The notes under the pieces are model-generated. The model did not search any database. It was not told the DNA's origin and saw only the letters and a list, made by a program, of their open reading frames with translations. From Haematobia irritans (lineage: Eukaryota > Arthropoda > Insecta > Diptera > Muscidae), in contig NC_134397.1 of NCBI RefSeq assembly GCF_050003625.1, positions 276,204,070-276,268,069 on the forward strand: a stretch of 64,000 bases of DNA. The letters are read 5' to 3'. Both the position numbers and the translations under genes were made by a program. Below are positions 24,225 to 34,885 of this stretch, one piece after another. How positions within the stretch are numbered: position 1 is the stretch's first letter; every line of letters begins with the position of its first letter.

Positions 24225-24984
24225 CCATATACCAAGGAAGGTATAGACATCTCAAGTGAATTCACAGCGCTGTAGTTTGTCTGCACGTCGTAGACGACTC
24301 TTTTTCGTCTGCAATTGAGTGATTTTTTAATTTGGCTTTAATTTGTTTTCTTTCCTTTGTTTTCTTGATGAAATACCCAAATATTGTAAAAACATATAAA
24401 ATTCTATAATCCACACCTTTTTTTAATGCAAATTGACTGATTTGTACGGTAATTCTCGTTTTCCAAAAAGAAATTGAGTCACTTGACTGCGCAATTGAGT
24501 GGTATGACTGCGCACTGCAAATAAACAAATCATGGTGAATTATCAAGGTACGTCTCTATATTTTCTTGGTCTATGTATTGACTCAGTTCAAAACTTAGCA
24601 CTAGCAACGTGTACTATATAAATACTGTATAATATCATAGACCAAGAAAATATAGAGACATACCTTGATAATTCACCATGGTTTTGTTTATTTGCAGTGC
24701 GCAGTCATTCCACTCAATTGCGCAGTCAAGTGACTCAATTTCTTTTTGGAAAACGAGAATAACCGTATAAATTAGCCAATTTGTATTACAAAAAAGGTGT
24801 GGATGAATAGTATTTTATAAACTTTCACAATATTTGGTGTTTCAACGAGAGAATAAAGGAAAGAAAACAAATTAAAGCCAAATTAAAAAATCACTTAATT
24901 GCAGATGAAAAAGAGCCATCTACGGTGTGCAGGCAAACTACAGCGCTGTGAATTCACTTGAGATGTCTATACTAGAGGTGTGCG

Positions 24985-25640
24985 CGTGAGGGATTTTTCA
25001 CGCACACTCACGCACGCTCACAAATTCAAAATGTCATTCACGCACGATCACGCACGCCTGTTTTAGAATTACTCACACTCACGCACGCTCACGAATGAAT
25101 TCGTAACATTCACGCACGATCACGCACGCCCGTTTTTGAATTGCTCACAATCACGCACGCTCACGAATGAATTCTTAACATTCACGCACGATCACGCACG
25201 CCCGTTTTTGAATTGCTCACACTCACGAACGCTCACGAATGAATTCGTAACATTCACGCACGCCCGTTTTTGGATTGCTCACACTCACGCACGCTCACGA
25301 ATGAATTCGTAACATTCACGCACGAAGGTTTTTATTGATTCGCGCTCACTCACGTTCACGAACCAAAATCCTGCAAAGATAAACACTCACGATTGCAGAA
25401 TAGTGACTACCGCACGCCCACGACGGGATATATCAACTCACGCACGTTCACGAACAACAAACTTATTCACGCACACTCACGATTCATAAAAAAAACTATT
25501 CACGCACGCTCACGATGTAAAATGCAACTCACGAAGGTTCACGACTATTATACTTACAAAACAAACGAAAAAATGTAATTCACGAATGAGTGCGAACTTA
25601 AAAACTTACTCACTCTCGCTCGTGATACAAATGAGCTACC
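24985..25640 (+). repeat. Left subterminal array of CACGCACG/CTCACGAAT motifs
   Basis: Dozens of copies of TCACGCACG and CTCACGAAT, partly organised in units of about 72 bp that include TTCGTAACATTCACGCACG. It starts directly inside the left terminal repeat. Subterminal motifs of this kind are bound by hAT transposases; that role here is inferred. Confidence 0.85.
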
Positions 25641-26010
25641 CAAACAAATTCGCCAAAATATTTCTAATTAAAAATCTGAAGTTGAAAACGTACTCAATTA
25701 AAAAATTAACAGATACAATTAACATTTTAATCAAATCAAAATATAAATTCAATTAAAATTTGGATTGATTTTGGCCGAAAAACTTAATTAATTTTTAATT
25801 GAGGCAATCAATGATTTATAGTGTTATTGTTTACTTATTTTATTTTTTATTATATTATAATTACATATATTATAATTATACTATATAGAATTATTTTTTT
25901 AAATCTAAGCCAAAATTTAATGAACCAATGAAACCAATTATTTCCGAAAATTATTAATTTTTTATTTGGAAGTATGTTTTCAATTTAAAAATGTAAAAAT
26001 GTTCAATCAT

Positions 26011-27680
26011 TATTATACCCTTCACCACTACTGTGGTACAGGGTATAATAAGTTTGTGCATTTGTATGTAACGCCAAGAAGGAAAAGTCTGAGACCCATC
26101 GTTTAGTATACCGATCGTCTTAGAATTAAATTCTGAGTTGATTTAGCGATGTCCGTCTGTCTGTCTGTCTGTCTGTCCGTCCGTCTGTCTGTCTGTTCAT
26201 GTATTTTTGTGCGCAAAGTACAGGTCGCAGTTTAAGTCCGATCGTCCTCAAATTTGGCATAGGGTCGTTTTTTGGGACAAAGACAATCGCTATTGATTTT
26301 GGAAAAAATCGGTTCAGATTTAGATATAGCTGCCATATATATTTATCCCCGATCTGGTCATAATTGGCGTATTTATCAACCGATGTTCTTCAAATTCAGT
26401 ACATCCGAATATTTTATGAGTCTCGAAAAACTTGCAAAATATCAGCTAAATCGGTTCCGATTTAGATATAGCTCCCATATATATCTTTCGTCCGATTTAG
26501 ACTCATATGAACAAAGAGGCCAAAGGTTACGACCGATTTTCGTGAAATTTTGCATAAAGAGTAGAATTGACATTCTACCAATGCTTGGTAAATTTGATTG
26601 AAATCGGTTCAGATTTTGATATAGCTCCCATATATATCTTTCGTCCGATTTGCACTTATATGCCCTCAAAAGCCAGAGTTTTGCTGTGATTTAGGGAGTA
26701 CGTTTAATAGTATCGATAAGTGTACCAAATTTGGTTGAAATCGGTTCAAATTTAGATATAGCTGCCATATATATCTTTCGCCCGATTTATACTCAAATGA
26801 CTACGGGGGCCAAAGGTTTTACGTGAAATTTTGCAGAGATAACAGAATTATTATTCTAACTATGCATGTCAAATTTAGTCGAAATCGGTTCAGATTATAT
26901 ATAGCTCCCATTATATGTACACCAGAGTTGGGGAAATATGGTAGACTGTTTCATATTTTTTATTTTGAATGAGATTTTCCTCTAATTGACTGGATAGTTT
27001 CCTCAGAGAATATATTTAATATGATATTTAAGTGTGTCAAGTTTGATCTAATTTGGTTCAGATTTAGATAAAGCCTCCATATATTCGTTTTTCCGGTTTA
27101 TACAAATATGGCAAAAATTCCCACACTTGACACAAAATTCTGTGATGATTTCCCCATATCTTAGTCATATCCTAAACACTGTAATGCCAGAATTTCCACA
27201 GAACGGTTGAGTTTTAAATAAGGCTCCAAGTCGCCCGACTTGACCAAATAATATATCATAACCCATACTTGACTATATATCTTGGCGGGATCTAACCAAT
27301 ATCCCTGTAAAGTCGCCACTGCTAAGTATCAAAAATTGTAAATATTACTAAAATTGCCCTATATCTCGAATACATATGTATCACCTGATCAATCATAAAT
27401 GCTCTTTTGTATAATTGCATTAAAATTTCTCTCGCTTCATATTTCTCATATTTTTTTACTATGTTAACATTGTGTTTCATCCCAGGGCGTTAGCCGATTT
27501 AAATTGTAATTCTAGAGTTTTTGTAAAAGTACAAAAAATTGTCTCCATTAAAAGTATTTGTATCTGGAAATGCAAACCTTTATGTAGCTCCCAGCAAATT
27601 TGAAGTGGTTGAGAGTCTACATAGTGGTGAAGGGTATAATATAGTCGGCTCCGCCCGACTTTAGACTTTACTTACTTGTT
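26011..27680 (-). mobile_element. DINE/helentron-like element nested in the hAT element
   Basis: It begins TATTATACCCTTCACCAC with a hairpin (GTGGTACAGGGTATA) and a GTCT/GTCC microsatellite near 26155. It ends with GTGAAGGGTATAATATAGTC followed by ACTTTACTTACTTGTT, the inverted 5' end of the family. Central units of about 150 bp are diverged from copy 1, so this is a related subfamily. Confidence 0.7.
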
Positions 27681-27689
27681 CATACATAA

Positions 27690-28200
27690 TTTTTATCGTG
27701 AGCAAGACGTTTTTGTAAATATAATATTTGACGTGAGCGTAAATAGGCTCGTGAACGTGTCATTTCTCGTGAGGGTGAATTATTTCGTGAATGTGTATTT
27801 TTTCGTGAACGTGAATTTCATCGTGAGCGTGAATTTTTCGTGAATGTGAGTTTCTTCGTGAGCGTAAATTTTCTCGTGAGCGTGAATTTTTCGTGAACGT
27901 GAATTTTTTCGTGAATGTGAATTTCTTCGTGAACGTGAATTTCTTCGTGAGCGTGAATTTTGTCGTGAGCGTGAATTTTTCGTGAATGTGAATTTTTTCG
28001 TGAACGTGAATTTTGTCGTGAGCGTGATTTTGAAAAAAATTTACTCACGCACATTCACGAACAGAATTTGATGTTCACGCACGATCACGCACGACACATT
28101 TTTGTTCAGTCCCATTCACGCACATTCACGTGATTTGGTCAAAATTTCATTCACGAATCACGTGACTCACGCGTGTCACGAAAATTTCGTGTCACGCGCA
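27690..28200 (-). repeat. Right subterminal array of CGTGAGCGTGAATTT motifs
   Basis: Tandem degenerate 15-17-bp units (TCGTGAGCGTGAATTT, TCGTGAACGTGAATTT) in the orientation opposite to the left array, followed by CACGCAC motifs up to the right terminal repeat. Confidence 0.85.
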
Positions 28201-28251
28201 CACCTCTAGTCTATACCTTCCTTGGTCTATATCTCTATTCCATCCTTAAAG

Positions 28252-28685
28252 TATGCAATTCAAACTAACAATTTTAAAAGAAAACGTTCATTGTGATTTA
28301 GAAATTCATCTACCATGGACATACACCTTTGTAAGATTCGCATACACATAGCATTGATGAAATATTCAACACTCTTTCAACTCTGGTTTGAAATAAATAG
28401 ACTAAAGGTCAAATTGATATATTGTTGAGAAAATTATGTTCTCAACAATAGAAGCGTAAAAACGTATGCAATTCAAAATAACAATTTTAAAAGAATACGT
28501 TCATTGTGATTTAGCAATTGATATACCATGGACATAAACCTTTGTAAGACTCGCATACACATAGCATTGAAGAAATGTTTATATTCTACACGCTTTCAAA
28601 TCTGGTTTGAATTGATTAGATTAATAAAGGCCAAGTTAATATATTGTTGAGAAAATTACGTTCTCAACAATAAAAACGTAAAAAC
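28252..28685. repeat. Tandem duplication of a 213-220-bp unit
   Basis: 28252-28464 and 28465-28685 are direct repeats, both starting TATGCAATTCAAA and ending in an inverted pair TTGTTGAGAA / TTCTCAACAA. They differ by substitutions and small indels. No coding content is recognised. Confidence 0.85.
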
Positions 28686-28799
28686 GGATCTACCCCAATA
28701 ACAAATATTGAGCACATTTGTCCCTAATGCCTCAAATTCAAATACATAGCAACTTAATAATTTCCCATGTGAGACAAATTAATAAACAACAATGTTTCT

Positions 28800-29125
28800 C
28801 GACAAAATTCAGTTCTTGATCGGTATATATGGGGGTGTCCATAAATAATTACGAATGAAATTTTTTTTCGCCGTAATTAGAGAGCCAGAAGTGAAATATG
28901 TCGTTCAGTTTATATGGGGGCTATATATAATTATAAACCGATATGAAATATGTCTTACGTGACTAGTATGAAATTTTAACAGGATCAGATTAAATAAATT
29001 TGCTTCTCCAAGAGGCTCCGAAAGCCAAATCTGGGCATCGGATTATATGGTGGTTATATAACTATAGACCGATATGGACCAATTTCTGCATGGTTGTATA
29101 TACAAACGCAACATACAAATTTCTA
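28800..29125 (+). repeat. Fragment of a dispersed 'atatgggggctatatataat' repeat
   Basis: Two to three degenerate units resembling those at 60.34-60.95 kb (aggctccgaaagccaaatct, gaccgatatggaccaattt). Confidence 0.6.
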
Positions 29126-29547
29126 CCTAATCGGGTTGTGTAGTCAAGGCCATTTTGCTCGACTCTGACTCCAGCATTTCACTTCATTCTCGACTCCGGA
29201 GTCGACTCCAAGTAATAAAATGAAACTTTATTTATACCCTGCGTCACACTGTGGAGCAGGGTATTATATGTTTGAAACAACCAGAAGGAGACGAGGTAAA
29301 CACATGGTGTCTTTGGCAAAATTTTTTGCTATCGGTTAAGATACTTGCGTGAAGATACCGACGTAGGTAACTTTTTTAATTACAACAACCACCGAAATAA
29401 CAGGGTGACACAGAGTTGCAAAAACCATATAAAATGCAAATAGTACGGAATTTATCAACTGTGGTGCCCACAAAAATTATGGAAAACAAAATATGACCAC
29501 AAATTTAGCGAATATAATGAATAAAGATATGTTTAACAAAATTATTA

Positions 29548-29736
29548 ATGTTTAGATGTGAAGGTATTACTACCACAAATTGTTTAAACTGTGATTTAAA
29601 ACAGTATGTGCACCCTTTCCGCGTAAAACAAGAGGACAACCTCAAGCACAAACTTCGCTCCTGGTGCCAAAATAATAGCTTCGTTCAAAATTCCGCTAAT
29701 GTGACATCAAAGTGGAGGTCATTACCTACATTTTGA
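29548..29736 (+). CDS. 62-codon ORF in the left arm of the Foldback-like element
   Basis: It starts at a true ATG (MFRCEGITTTNCLNCDLKQ), is Cys/Lys-rich, and runs into the first 163-bp unit before stopping. The same ORF in the other arm differs at only two residues. I do not recognise the family. The C-x2-C pair and basic run (LKHKLRSWC) could be a DNA-binding remnant, but that is only a guess. It may also be the preserved start of a lost transposase gene. Confidence 0.4.
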   Translation: MFRCEGITTTNCLNCDLKQYVHPFRVKQEDNLKHKLRSWCQNNSFVQNSANVTSKWRSLPTF

Positions 29737-30825
29737 TGTATGGCATGAGGGGGGCAGAACATAGATTCTACCATGGAAGCCAGGAACGGACTTCGTTCAA
29801 AATTCCGCTAATGGGACATCAAAGTGGAGGTCATTACCTACATTTTGATGTATGGCATGTGTTCCAACAGTGTTTTTTACCGAAGATATCCCTGATTCCA
29901 AGTTTTCCACTGGGGGGCAGAACATAGATTCTACCATGGAAGCCAGGAACGGACTTCGTTCAAAATTCCGCTAATGGGACATCAAAGTGGAGGTCATTAC
30001 CTACATTTTGATGTATGGCATGTGTTCCAACAGTGTTTTGTTACGAAGATATCCCTGATTCCAAGTTTTCAACTTGATTCCAAGTTTTCCACTGAAGGGC
30101 AGAACATAGATTCTACCATGGAAGCCAGGAACGGGCTTCGTTCAAAATTCCGCTTCGTAAAAAAACACTGTTCCAACAGTGTTTTTTTACGAAGATATCC
30201 CTGATTCCAAGTTTTCCACTGGGGGGGCAGAACATAGATTCTACCATGGAAGCCAGGAACGGACTTCGTTCAAAATTCCGCTAATGGGACATCAAAGTGG
30301 AGGTCATTACCTACATTTTGATGTATGGCATGTGTTCCAACAGTGTTTTTTACCGAAGATATCCCTGATTCCAAGTTTTCCACTGGGGGGCAGAACATAG
30401 ATTCTACCATGGAAGCCAGGAACGGACTTCGTTCAAAATTCCGCTAATGGGACATCAAAGTGGAGGTCATTACCTACATTTTGATGTATGGCATGTGTTC
30501 CAACAGTGTTTTTTACCGAAGATATCCCTGATTCCAAGTTTTCCACTGGGGGCAGAACATAGATTCTACCATGGAAGCCAGGAACGGACTTCGTTCAAAA
30601 TTCCGCTAATGGGACATCAAAGTGGAGGTCATTACCTACATTTTGATGTATGGCATGTGTTCCAACAGTGTTTTGTTACGAAGATATCCCTGATTCCAAG
30701 TTTTCCACTGAAGGGCAGAACATAGATTCTACCATGGAAGCCAGGAACGGGCTTCGTTCAAAATTCCGCTAATGGGACATCAAAGTGGAGGTCATTACCT
30801 ACATTTTGATGTATGTCATGTCCAA
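29690..30825 (+). repeat. Left-arm array of about seven 163-bp units
   Basis: The marker CATAGATTCTACCATGGAAG recurs at 29760, 29923, 30105, 30233, 30396, 30558 and 30721. Most spacings are 162-163 bp. One unit is 182 bp through a small internal duplication, and one is 128 bp with a mini-palindrome around 30150-30195. Confidence 0.92.
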
Positions 30826-30934
30826 CAGTGTGTTTGGACGAAGTTATCCTAGTTTCAATATATGATACCAAGTCATATTAATTAATTTAATATGCCTTGA
30901 TTTGATACGTTGAAAGCACATTGATTTCCCATTA

Positions 30935-32100
30935 GCGGAATTTTGAACGAAGTCCGTTCCTGGGTTCCATGGTAGAATCTATGTTCTGCCCTTCAGTGGA
31001 AAACTTGGAATCAGGGATATCTTCGTAAAAACACACTGTTGGAACACATGCCATACATCAAAATGTAGGTAATGATCTCCACTTTGATGTCCCATTAGCG
31101 GAATTTTGAACGAAGTCCGTTGCTGGCTTCCATGGTAGAATCTATGTTCTGCCCCCCAGTTGAAAACTTGGAATCAGAGATATCTTCTTAAAAAAACACT
31201 GTTGGAACACATGCCATACATCAAAATGTAGGTAATGACCTCCACTTTGATGTCCCATTAGCGGAATTTTGAACGAAGCCCGTTCCTGGCTTCCATGGTA
31301 GAATCTATGTTCTGCCCCCACCCAGTTGAAAACTTGGAATCCATGATATCTTCGTAAAAAAACACTGTTGGAACACATGCCATACATCAAAATGTAGGTA
31401 ATGACATCCACTTTGATGTCCCATTAGCGGAATTTTGAACGAAGTCCGTTCCTGGCTTCCATGGTAGAATCTATGTTCTGCCCACCAGTGGAAAACTTGG
31501 AATGAGGGATATCTTCGTAAAAAAAAACACTGTTGGAACACATGCCATACATCAAAATGTAGGTAATGACCTCCACTTTGATGTCCCATTAGCGGAATTT
31601 TGAACGAAGTCCGTTCCTGGCTTCCATGGTAGAATCTATGTTCTGCCCCCCCAGTTGAAAACTTGGAATCAGAGATATCTTCGTAAAAAAACACTGCTGG
31701 AACACATGCCATACATCAAAATGTAGGTAATGACCTCCACTTTGATGTCCCATTAGCGGAATTTTGAACGAAGCCCGTTCCTGGCTTCCATGGTAGAATC
31801 TATGTTCTGCCCCCCAGTGGAAAACTTGGAATCAGGGATATCTTCGTAAAAAAAACACTGTTGGAACACATGCCATACATCAAAATGTAGGTAATGACCT
31901 CCACTTTGATGTCCCATTAGCGGAATTTTGAACGAAGTTCGTTCCTGGCTTCCATGGTGGAATCTATGTTCTGCCCCGCAGTGGAAAACTTGGAATCAGG
32001 GATATCTTCGTAAAAAAACACTGTTGGAACACATGCCATACATCAAAATGTCGGTAATGACCTCCACTTTGATGTCCCATTAGCGGAATTTTGAACGAAG
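30935..32100 (-). repeat. Right-arm array of about seven inverted 163-bp units
   Basis: The same unit in reverse complement, with the marker AGAATCTATGTTCTGCC recurring every 160-170 bp from 30975 to about 31960. One unit reads GTGGAATCTATG instead. Confidence 0.92.
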
Positions 32101-32231
32101 CTATTATTTTGGCACCAGGAGCGAAGTTTGTGCTTGAGGTTGTCCTCTTGTTTTACGCGGAAAGGGTGCACATTCTGTTTTAAATCACAGTTTAAACAAT
32201 TTGTGGTAGTAATACCTTCACATCTAAACAT
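32043..32231 (-). CDS. 62-codon ORF in the right arm of the Foldback-like element
   Basis: Mirror copy of the left-arm ORF: same ATG, same length, and two residue differences (Y/N and V/G). Its retention in both arms reflects arm homogenisation or recent origin. The function is unknown. Confidence 0.4.
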   Translation of the reverse strand: MFRCEGITTTNCLNCDLKQNVHPFRVKQEDNLKHKLRSWCQNNSFVQNSANGTSKWRSLPTF

Positions 32232-32621
32232 TAATAATTCTGTTAAACATATCTTTATTCATTATATTCGCTAAATTTGTGGTCATATTTTGTTTTTCCA
32301 TAATTTTTGTGGGCACCACAGTTGATAAATTCCGTACTATTTGCATTTTATATGGTTTTTGCAACTCTGTGTCACCCTGTTATTTCGGTGGTTGTTGTAA
32401 TTAAAAAAGTTACCTACGTCGGTATCTTCACGCAAGTGGTTAAGATTTAAATATATCTTTCGCCCGATTTACACTTTATAATCGTAGATGCCAAAAATTA
32501 TCAAAACAACAACATTTTTCTTACAAATAAAAATAATTTGAGAAGGTATCACAAATGTAGATCTACAAAGTGGAGCATGGTATAACATTGTCGGGCACAC
32601 CCGACTTTAGACTATCCTTAC

Positions 32622-32939
32622 ACAGAAATTTTATTTCAGCCCAATTTATTCTTGCAAATTAAAATAAATAAAATTGTAATTCATTGTAGAAATAAGAAAA
32701 ATCACTTTATTACAATAGCCTGTAATAAAAATGTTATTTTTATGTTTAAAAGGAAAGCTATTACATCACAGAAATTTAATTTCCATTTATTTTCAAGAAT
32801 TAACATTGTAATTCATTGTACAAAAAAAACAAAAAAGAAAAGAAATTCCAAAAACAAAAAAAATATACGCTTATATGAATACTAGTTCAATTTTATACTT
32901 TATTGTTCTCAAAAACTACTAGCATTTGCTAACTCTTAC
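32622..32939. other. AT-rich spacer
   Basis: Starts with ACACAGAAATTTTATTTCAG, which looks like a MITE edge, but no partner end was found. No gene is seen. Confidence 0.35.
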
Positions 32940-33076
32940 AGCCTGTTTCTGTATGTCGAACGAGCTCTATCGATCGACCAAAATGCATAAAAACAGCTGA
33001 TTTTTGGTTATAAATTCAGCTGTTTGTTACCATTTCAGTCGTTCGATAGAGCTCGATCGACATACTGAAACAGGCT
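32940..33076. mobile_element. 137-bp palindromic MITE
   Basis: The left arm AGCCTGTTTCTGTATGTCGA followed by ACGAGCTCTATCGA pairs with the right arm ending GACATACTGAAACAGGCT. The interior has a second inverted pair, CAGCTGAtttttggttataaaTTCAGCTG. The element abuts or interrupts the C-terminal end of the hAT transposase pseudogene. Confidence 0.8.
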
Positions 33077-34885
33077 ATTAAAAACGACATTAGAGCATCG
33101 ATGAAGCTCCAATGTCGCTTTTAAGGCCGAGAACAATCTTTCGACACTAACTTGATTAGGAGGCAAAGCCGCCGCTAACAAAGCTACTTCCTTAACATCT
33201 TTAAGGTAGAATTTGACGACTTCCGAAAAACTCTTTTCTGTTGATTGATTGAAGGATTTTTTTTCGATGAGCAATTTGTTCCATTGTTGGACTTTTCTTG
33301 AGTTCATATAAGTTATCGAGGTATTTTTCAAAGTTTTCCTCTGATTCGGATCTTGAAGTGGCATTTATTGTGTCTTTAAGAACTTCGTTTTCTCGATTTT
33401 TAACACTAAGTTCATATAGTGATTCCCGTGTTTTCTCTAATTGAGACTTTGTCAATAAAACGCGATTTGGAGGGTCCACGTAAATGTCAGCTAATAAAGT
33501 ATTGTCCATGAGGTAATTTTCTCTTCTTATCATTGCCGACACAATATCGCGGGCTTATTGACTACTTAGGTTAGGTATAGTAGCAGCCCGAAATATCTAT
33601 AAAAAGGAGGTCCCTTGTCCTTGAGTTAAAACATAGAATCGGGAAGCTCTCCGTGATAAGAGAGAAGTTCACCAATGTGGTATCACAATGGACTGAATAG
33701 TCTAAGTGAGCCTGATACATCGGCCTGCCAACTAACCTAACCAAACTTGAAAATAAGTTCCTTTCACTCTCTAAAAAATGCTCCAGGTGTTAAGCTTTCA
33801 CTTTGCAGCCTTTTGGTAGCGACATTTCCTATGATATCGATTGCGGCCTGCAATCACTTGAAAGCGTACTTTCATCATTGTCCAAATCATCTAAATATTC
33901 ACGTACTTTGATTAAACGACTTAACATGATATATGTGCTTCCCCAACGTGTTTTTCGGTCCACTAATGCACCTTTGTCGGACCGACGTTTCAGGATCGCG
34001 TCTATTTTGGATTTTCGGGCTATTGTATTCACCTGGCACATTTTAGCAATTATTTTTCCAATTGGCTTCGATTTGAGCAATGTTGTATAGCCAATTGTAA
34101 AGTATGGGCAGCGCAACGCGTATGTAGAATCATATGGGGACAAGTGTTTTCCGATAAAAGATCTACCAAAGAATATCGTCGTCTTCGTTTAAAATGTCCG
34201 TAATTTTTATCATATAAGACGCTTTGTCGGAAATAATGCACAAAATATGTGATTATTCTATTTTGGATTCTTCCAATACATCAGTTTTTCGAATTCTTCG
34301 GCCTTGTGCTCTGCTAGGGTTTCTATCAGTGCGAGCATTTTTGTAAGTGGCACGCAATTATCATTTAAATATCGAATGTTTATATTAATGGCGCTTATTA
34401 GCTCACTTTTCTTGTTTCTATGGTATAATCCCCAAAAATTATGGCACGAATGTTATATTTTAGGGTTTCCACAATTTCTCCATTAATGGATCGAAAGGGA
34501 TCTTCAGAAAAGAGCGAAATAGACACAGCGTTTTGTAACTACCACATCAATTATTCTAGAATTAAAAATATATTTTGTCATGGTGATTGTTATTTTGTTT
34601 GAGGGGAAGAACTTTTTTAATTTCTTTTGCTTCGTTGTTTCTTGTACTGATACCTGATCTCCTGCTTCAATAATTTTTTATATATCTGGATGATGAAAGC
34701 GGCATTCCCAACGCCGCTTTAGATTATGGTATATGCCCTCGACGTGCCACCTTTTTGTGCCTTATCGCTAATTATTGTACCGCAGATTTTATCGCTATCT
34801 TTTTCTTTTGTTGGACAAATGCATTTATATCCATTTTCGATTTTTGTAAAATAGCAAAATATGTATTTCTTGTCATCCGTGCATT
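33077..34885 (-). pseudogene. Degenerate hAT transposase gene
   Basis: Pieces in order on the minus strand: a BED-like finger (YKCICPTKEKDSDKICGTI, 34720-34885); a middle part with CAAHTLQLAI and KTRWGSTYIMLSRLIKV (33830-34240); and a C-terminal dimerisation region with VSVERLFSALK (33077-33545). Stops and frameshifts separate them. A SINE fragment lies between the middle and C-terminal parts (33563-33748). The CxxH and RW motifs and the C-terminal ERLFS block are typical of hAT transposases. Confidence 0.85.
33563..33748 (+). mobile_element. SINE fragment inside the hAT pseudogene
   Basis: 33595-33748 matches the 3' half of the SINE at 44.03 kb ('tataaaaaggaggtccc' to CTAACCTAACC). The preceding 33563-33592 is a scrap of the tail in opposite orientation (GGTTAGGTATAGTAGCAGCC). 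This indicates two insertions or a rearranged copy. Confidence 0.75.

Larger units (their letters stand above)
24973..28208. mobile_element. 3.2-kb hAT-like element with CACGCACG arrays
   Basis: Terminal inverted repeats TAGAGGTGTGCGCGTGA / TCACGCGCACACCTCTA are flanked by 8-bp repeats GTCTATAC (24965-24972 and 28209-28216), diagnostic of hAT insertion. Both ends carry long arrays of CACG-type motifs pointing inward in opposite orientation. The middle is AT-rich, includes an ATTAATTTTTAATTG-type MITE remnant (25660-25990), and is interrupted by a DINE-like element at 26011-27680. No transposase gene remains. Confidence 0.9.
24225..28232. mobile_element. Two MITEs in head-to-head orientation (735-bp palindrome)
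   Basis: Arm 1 (about 24225-24575) and arm 2 (24636-24972, continued at 28217-28232) are inverted copies of about 350 bp separated by about 60 bp. Each arm has its own inverted ends, ATAGACCAAGGAAGGTATAG and, inverted, CTATATTTTCTTGGTCTAT, so each looks like a complete MITE. Arm 2 is split near its outer end by the hAT element at 24973, and arm 1 is bordered by the hAT MITE at 23505. Confidence 0.75.
29343..32437. mobile_element. Foldback-like 3.1-kb palindromic transposon
   Basis: The element is an inverted repeat almost throughout. It starts ACTTGCGTGAAGATACCGAC and ends with the reverse complement. Direct 9-bp repeats GGTTAAGAT flank it (29334-29342 and 32438-32446), and joining the flanks restores the host repeat. 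Each arm has about 350 bp of unique outer sequence followed by a tandem array of 163-bp units. The arms meet at a roughly 110-bp AT-rich loop (30825-30935). Long inverted repeats with internal direct repeats and 9-bp target duplications are the hallmarks of Drosophila FB elements. No transposase gene is present, so it would need protein in trans. Confidence 0.9.
29232..32621 (-). mobile_element. Truncated DINE/helentron-like copy hosting the Foldback-like element
   Basis: 29232-29342 (3' hairpin end, TATACCCTGCGTCACACTG) and 32438-32621 (5' end with 'gtcgggcacacccgactttagac') are the two ends of one inverted-orientation copy. It is split by the 29343-32437 insertion and lacks most central units. 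Confidence 0.75.

Noticed and set aside
27818..28054. Open frame of 78 codons rich in His, Arg, Ser and Lys
   Set aside because: It is the translation of a degenerate 15-17-bp tandem array inside a hAT element and has no gene-like features.
29690..32100. Regularly spaced repeats that could suggest a CRISPR array or satellite
   Set aside because: Units are 163 bp, contiguous without unique spacers, inverted between two arms, and enclosed by a 9-bp target duplication in a eukaryotic genome. A Foldback-like transposon explains all of it.
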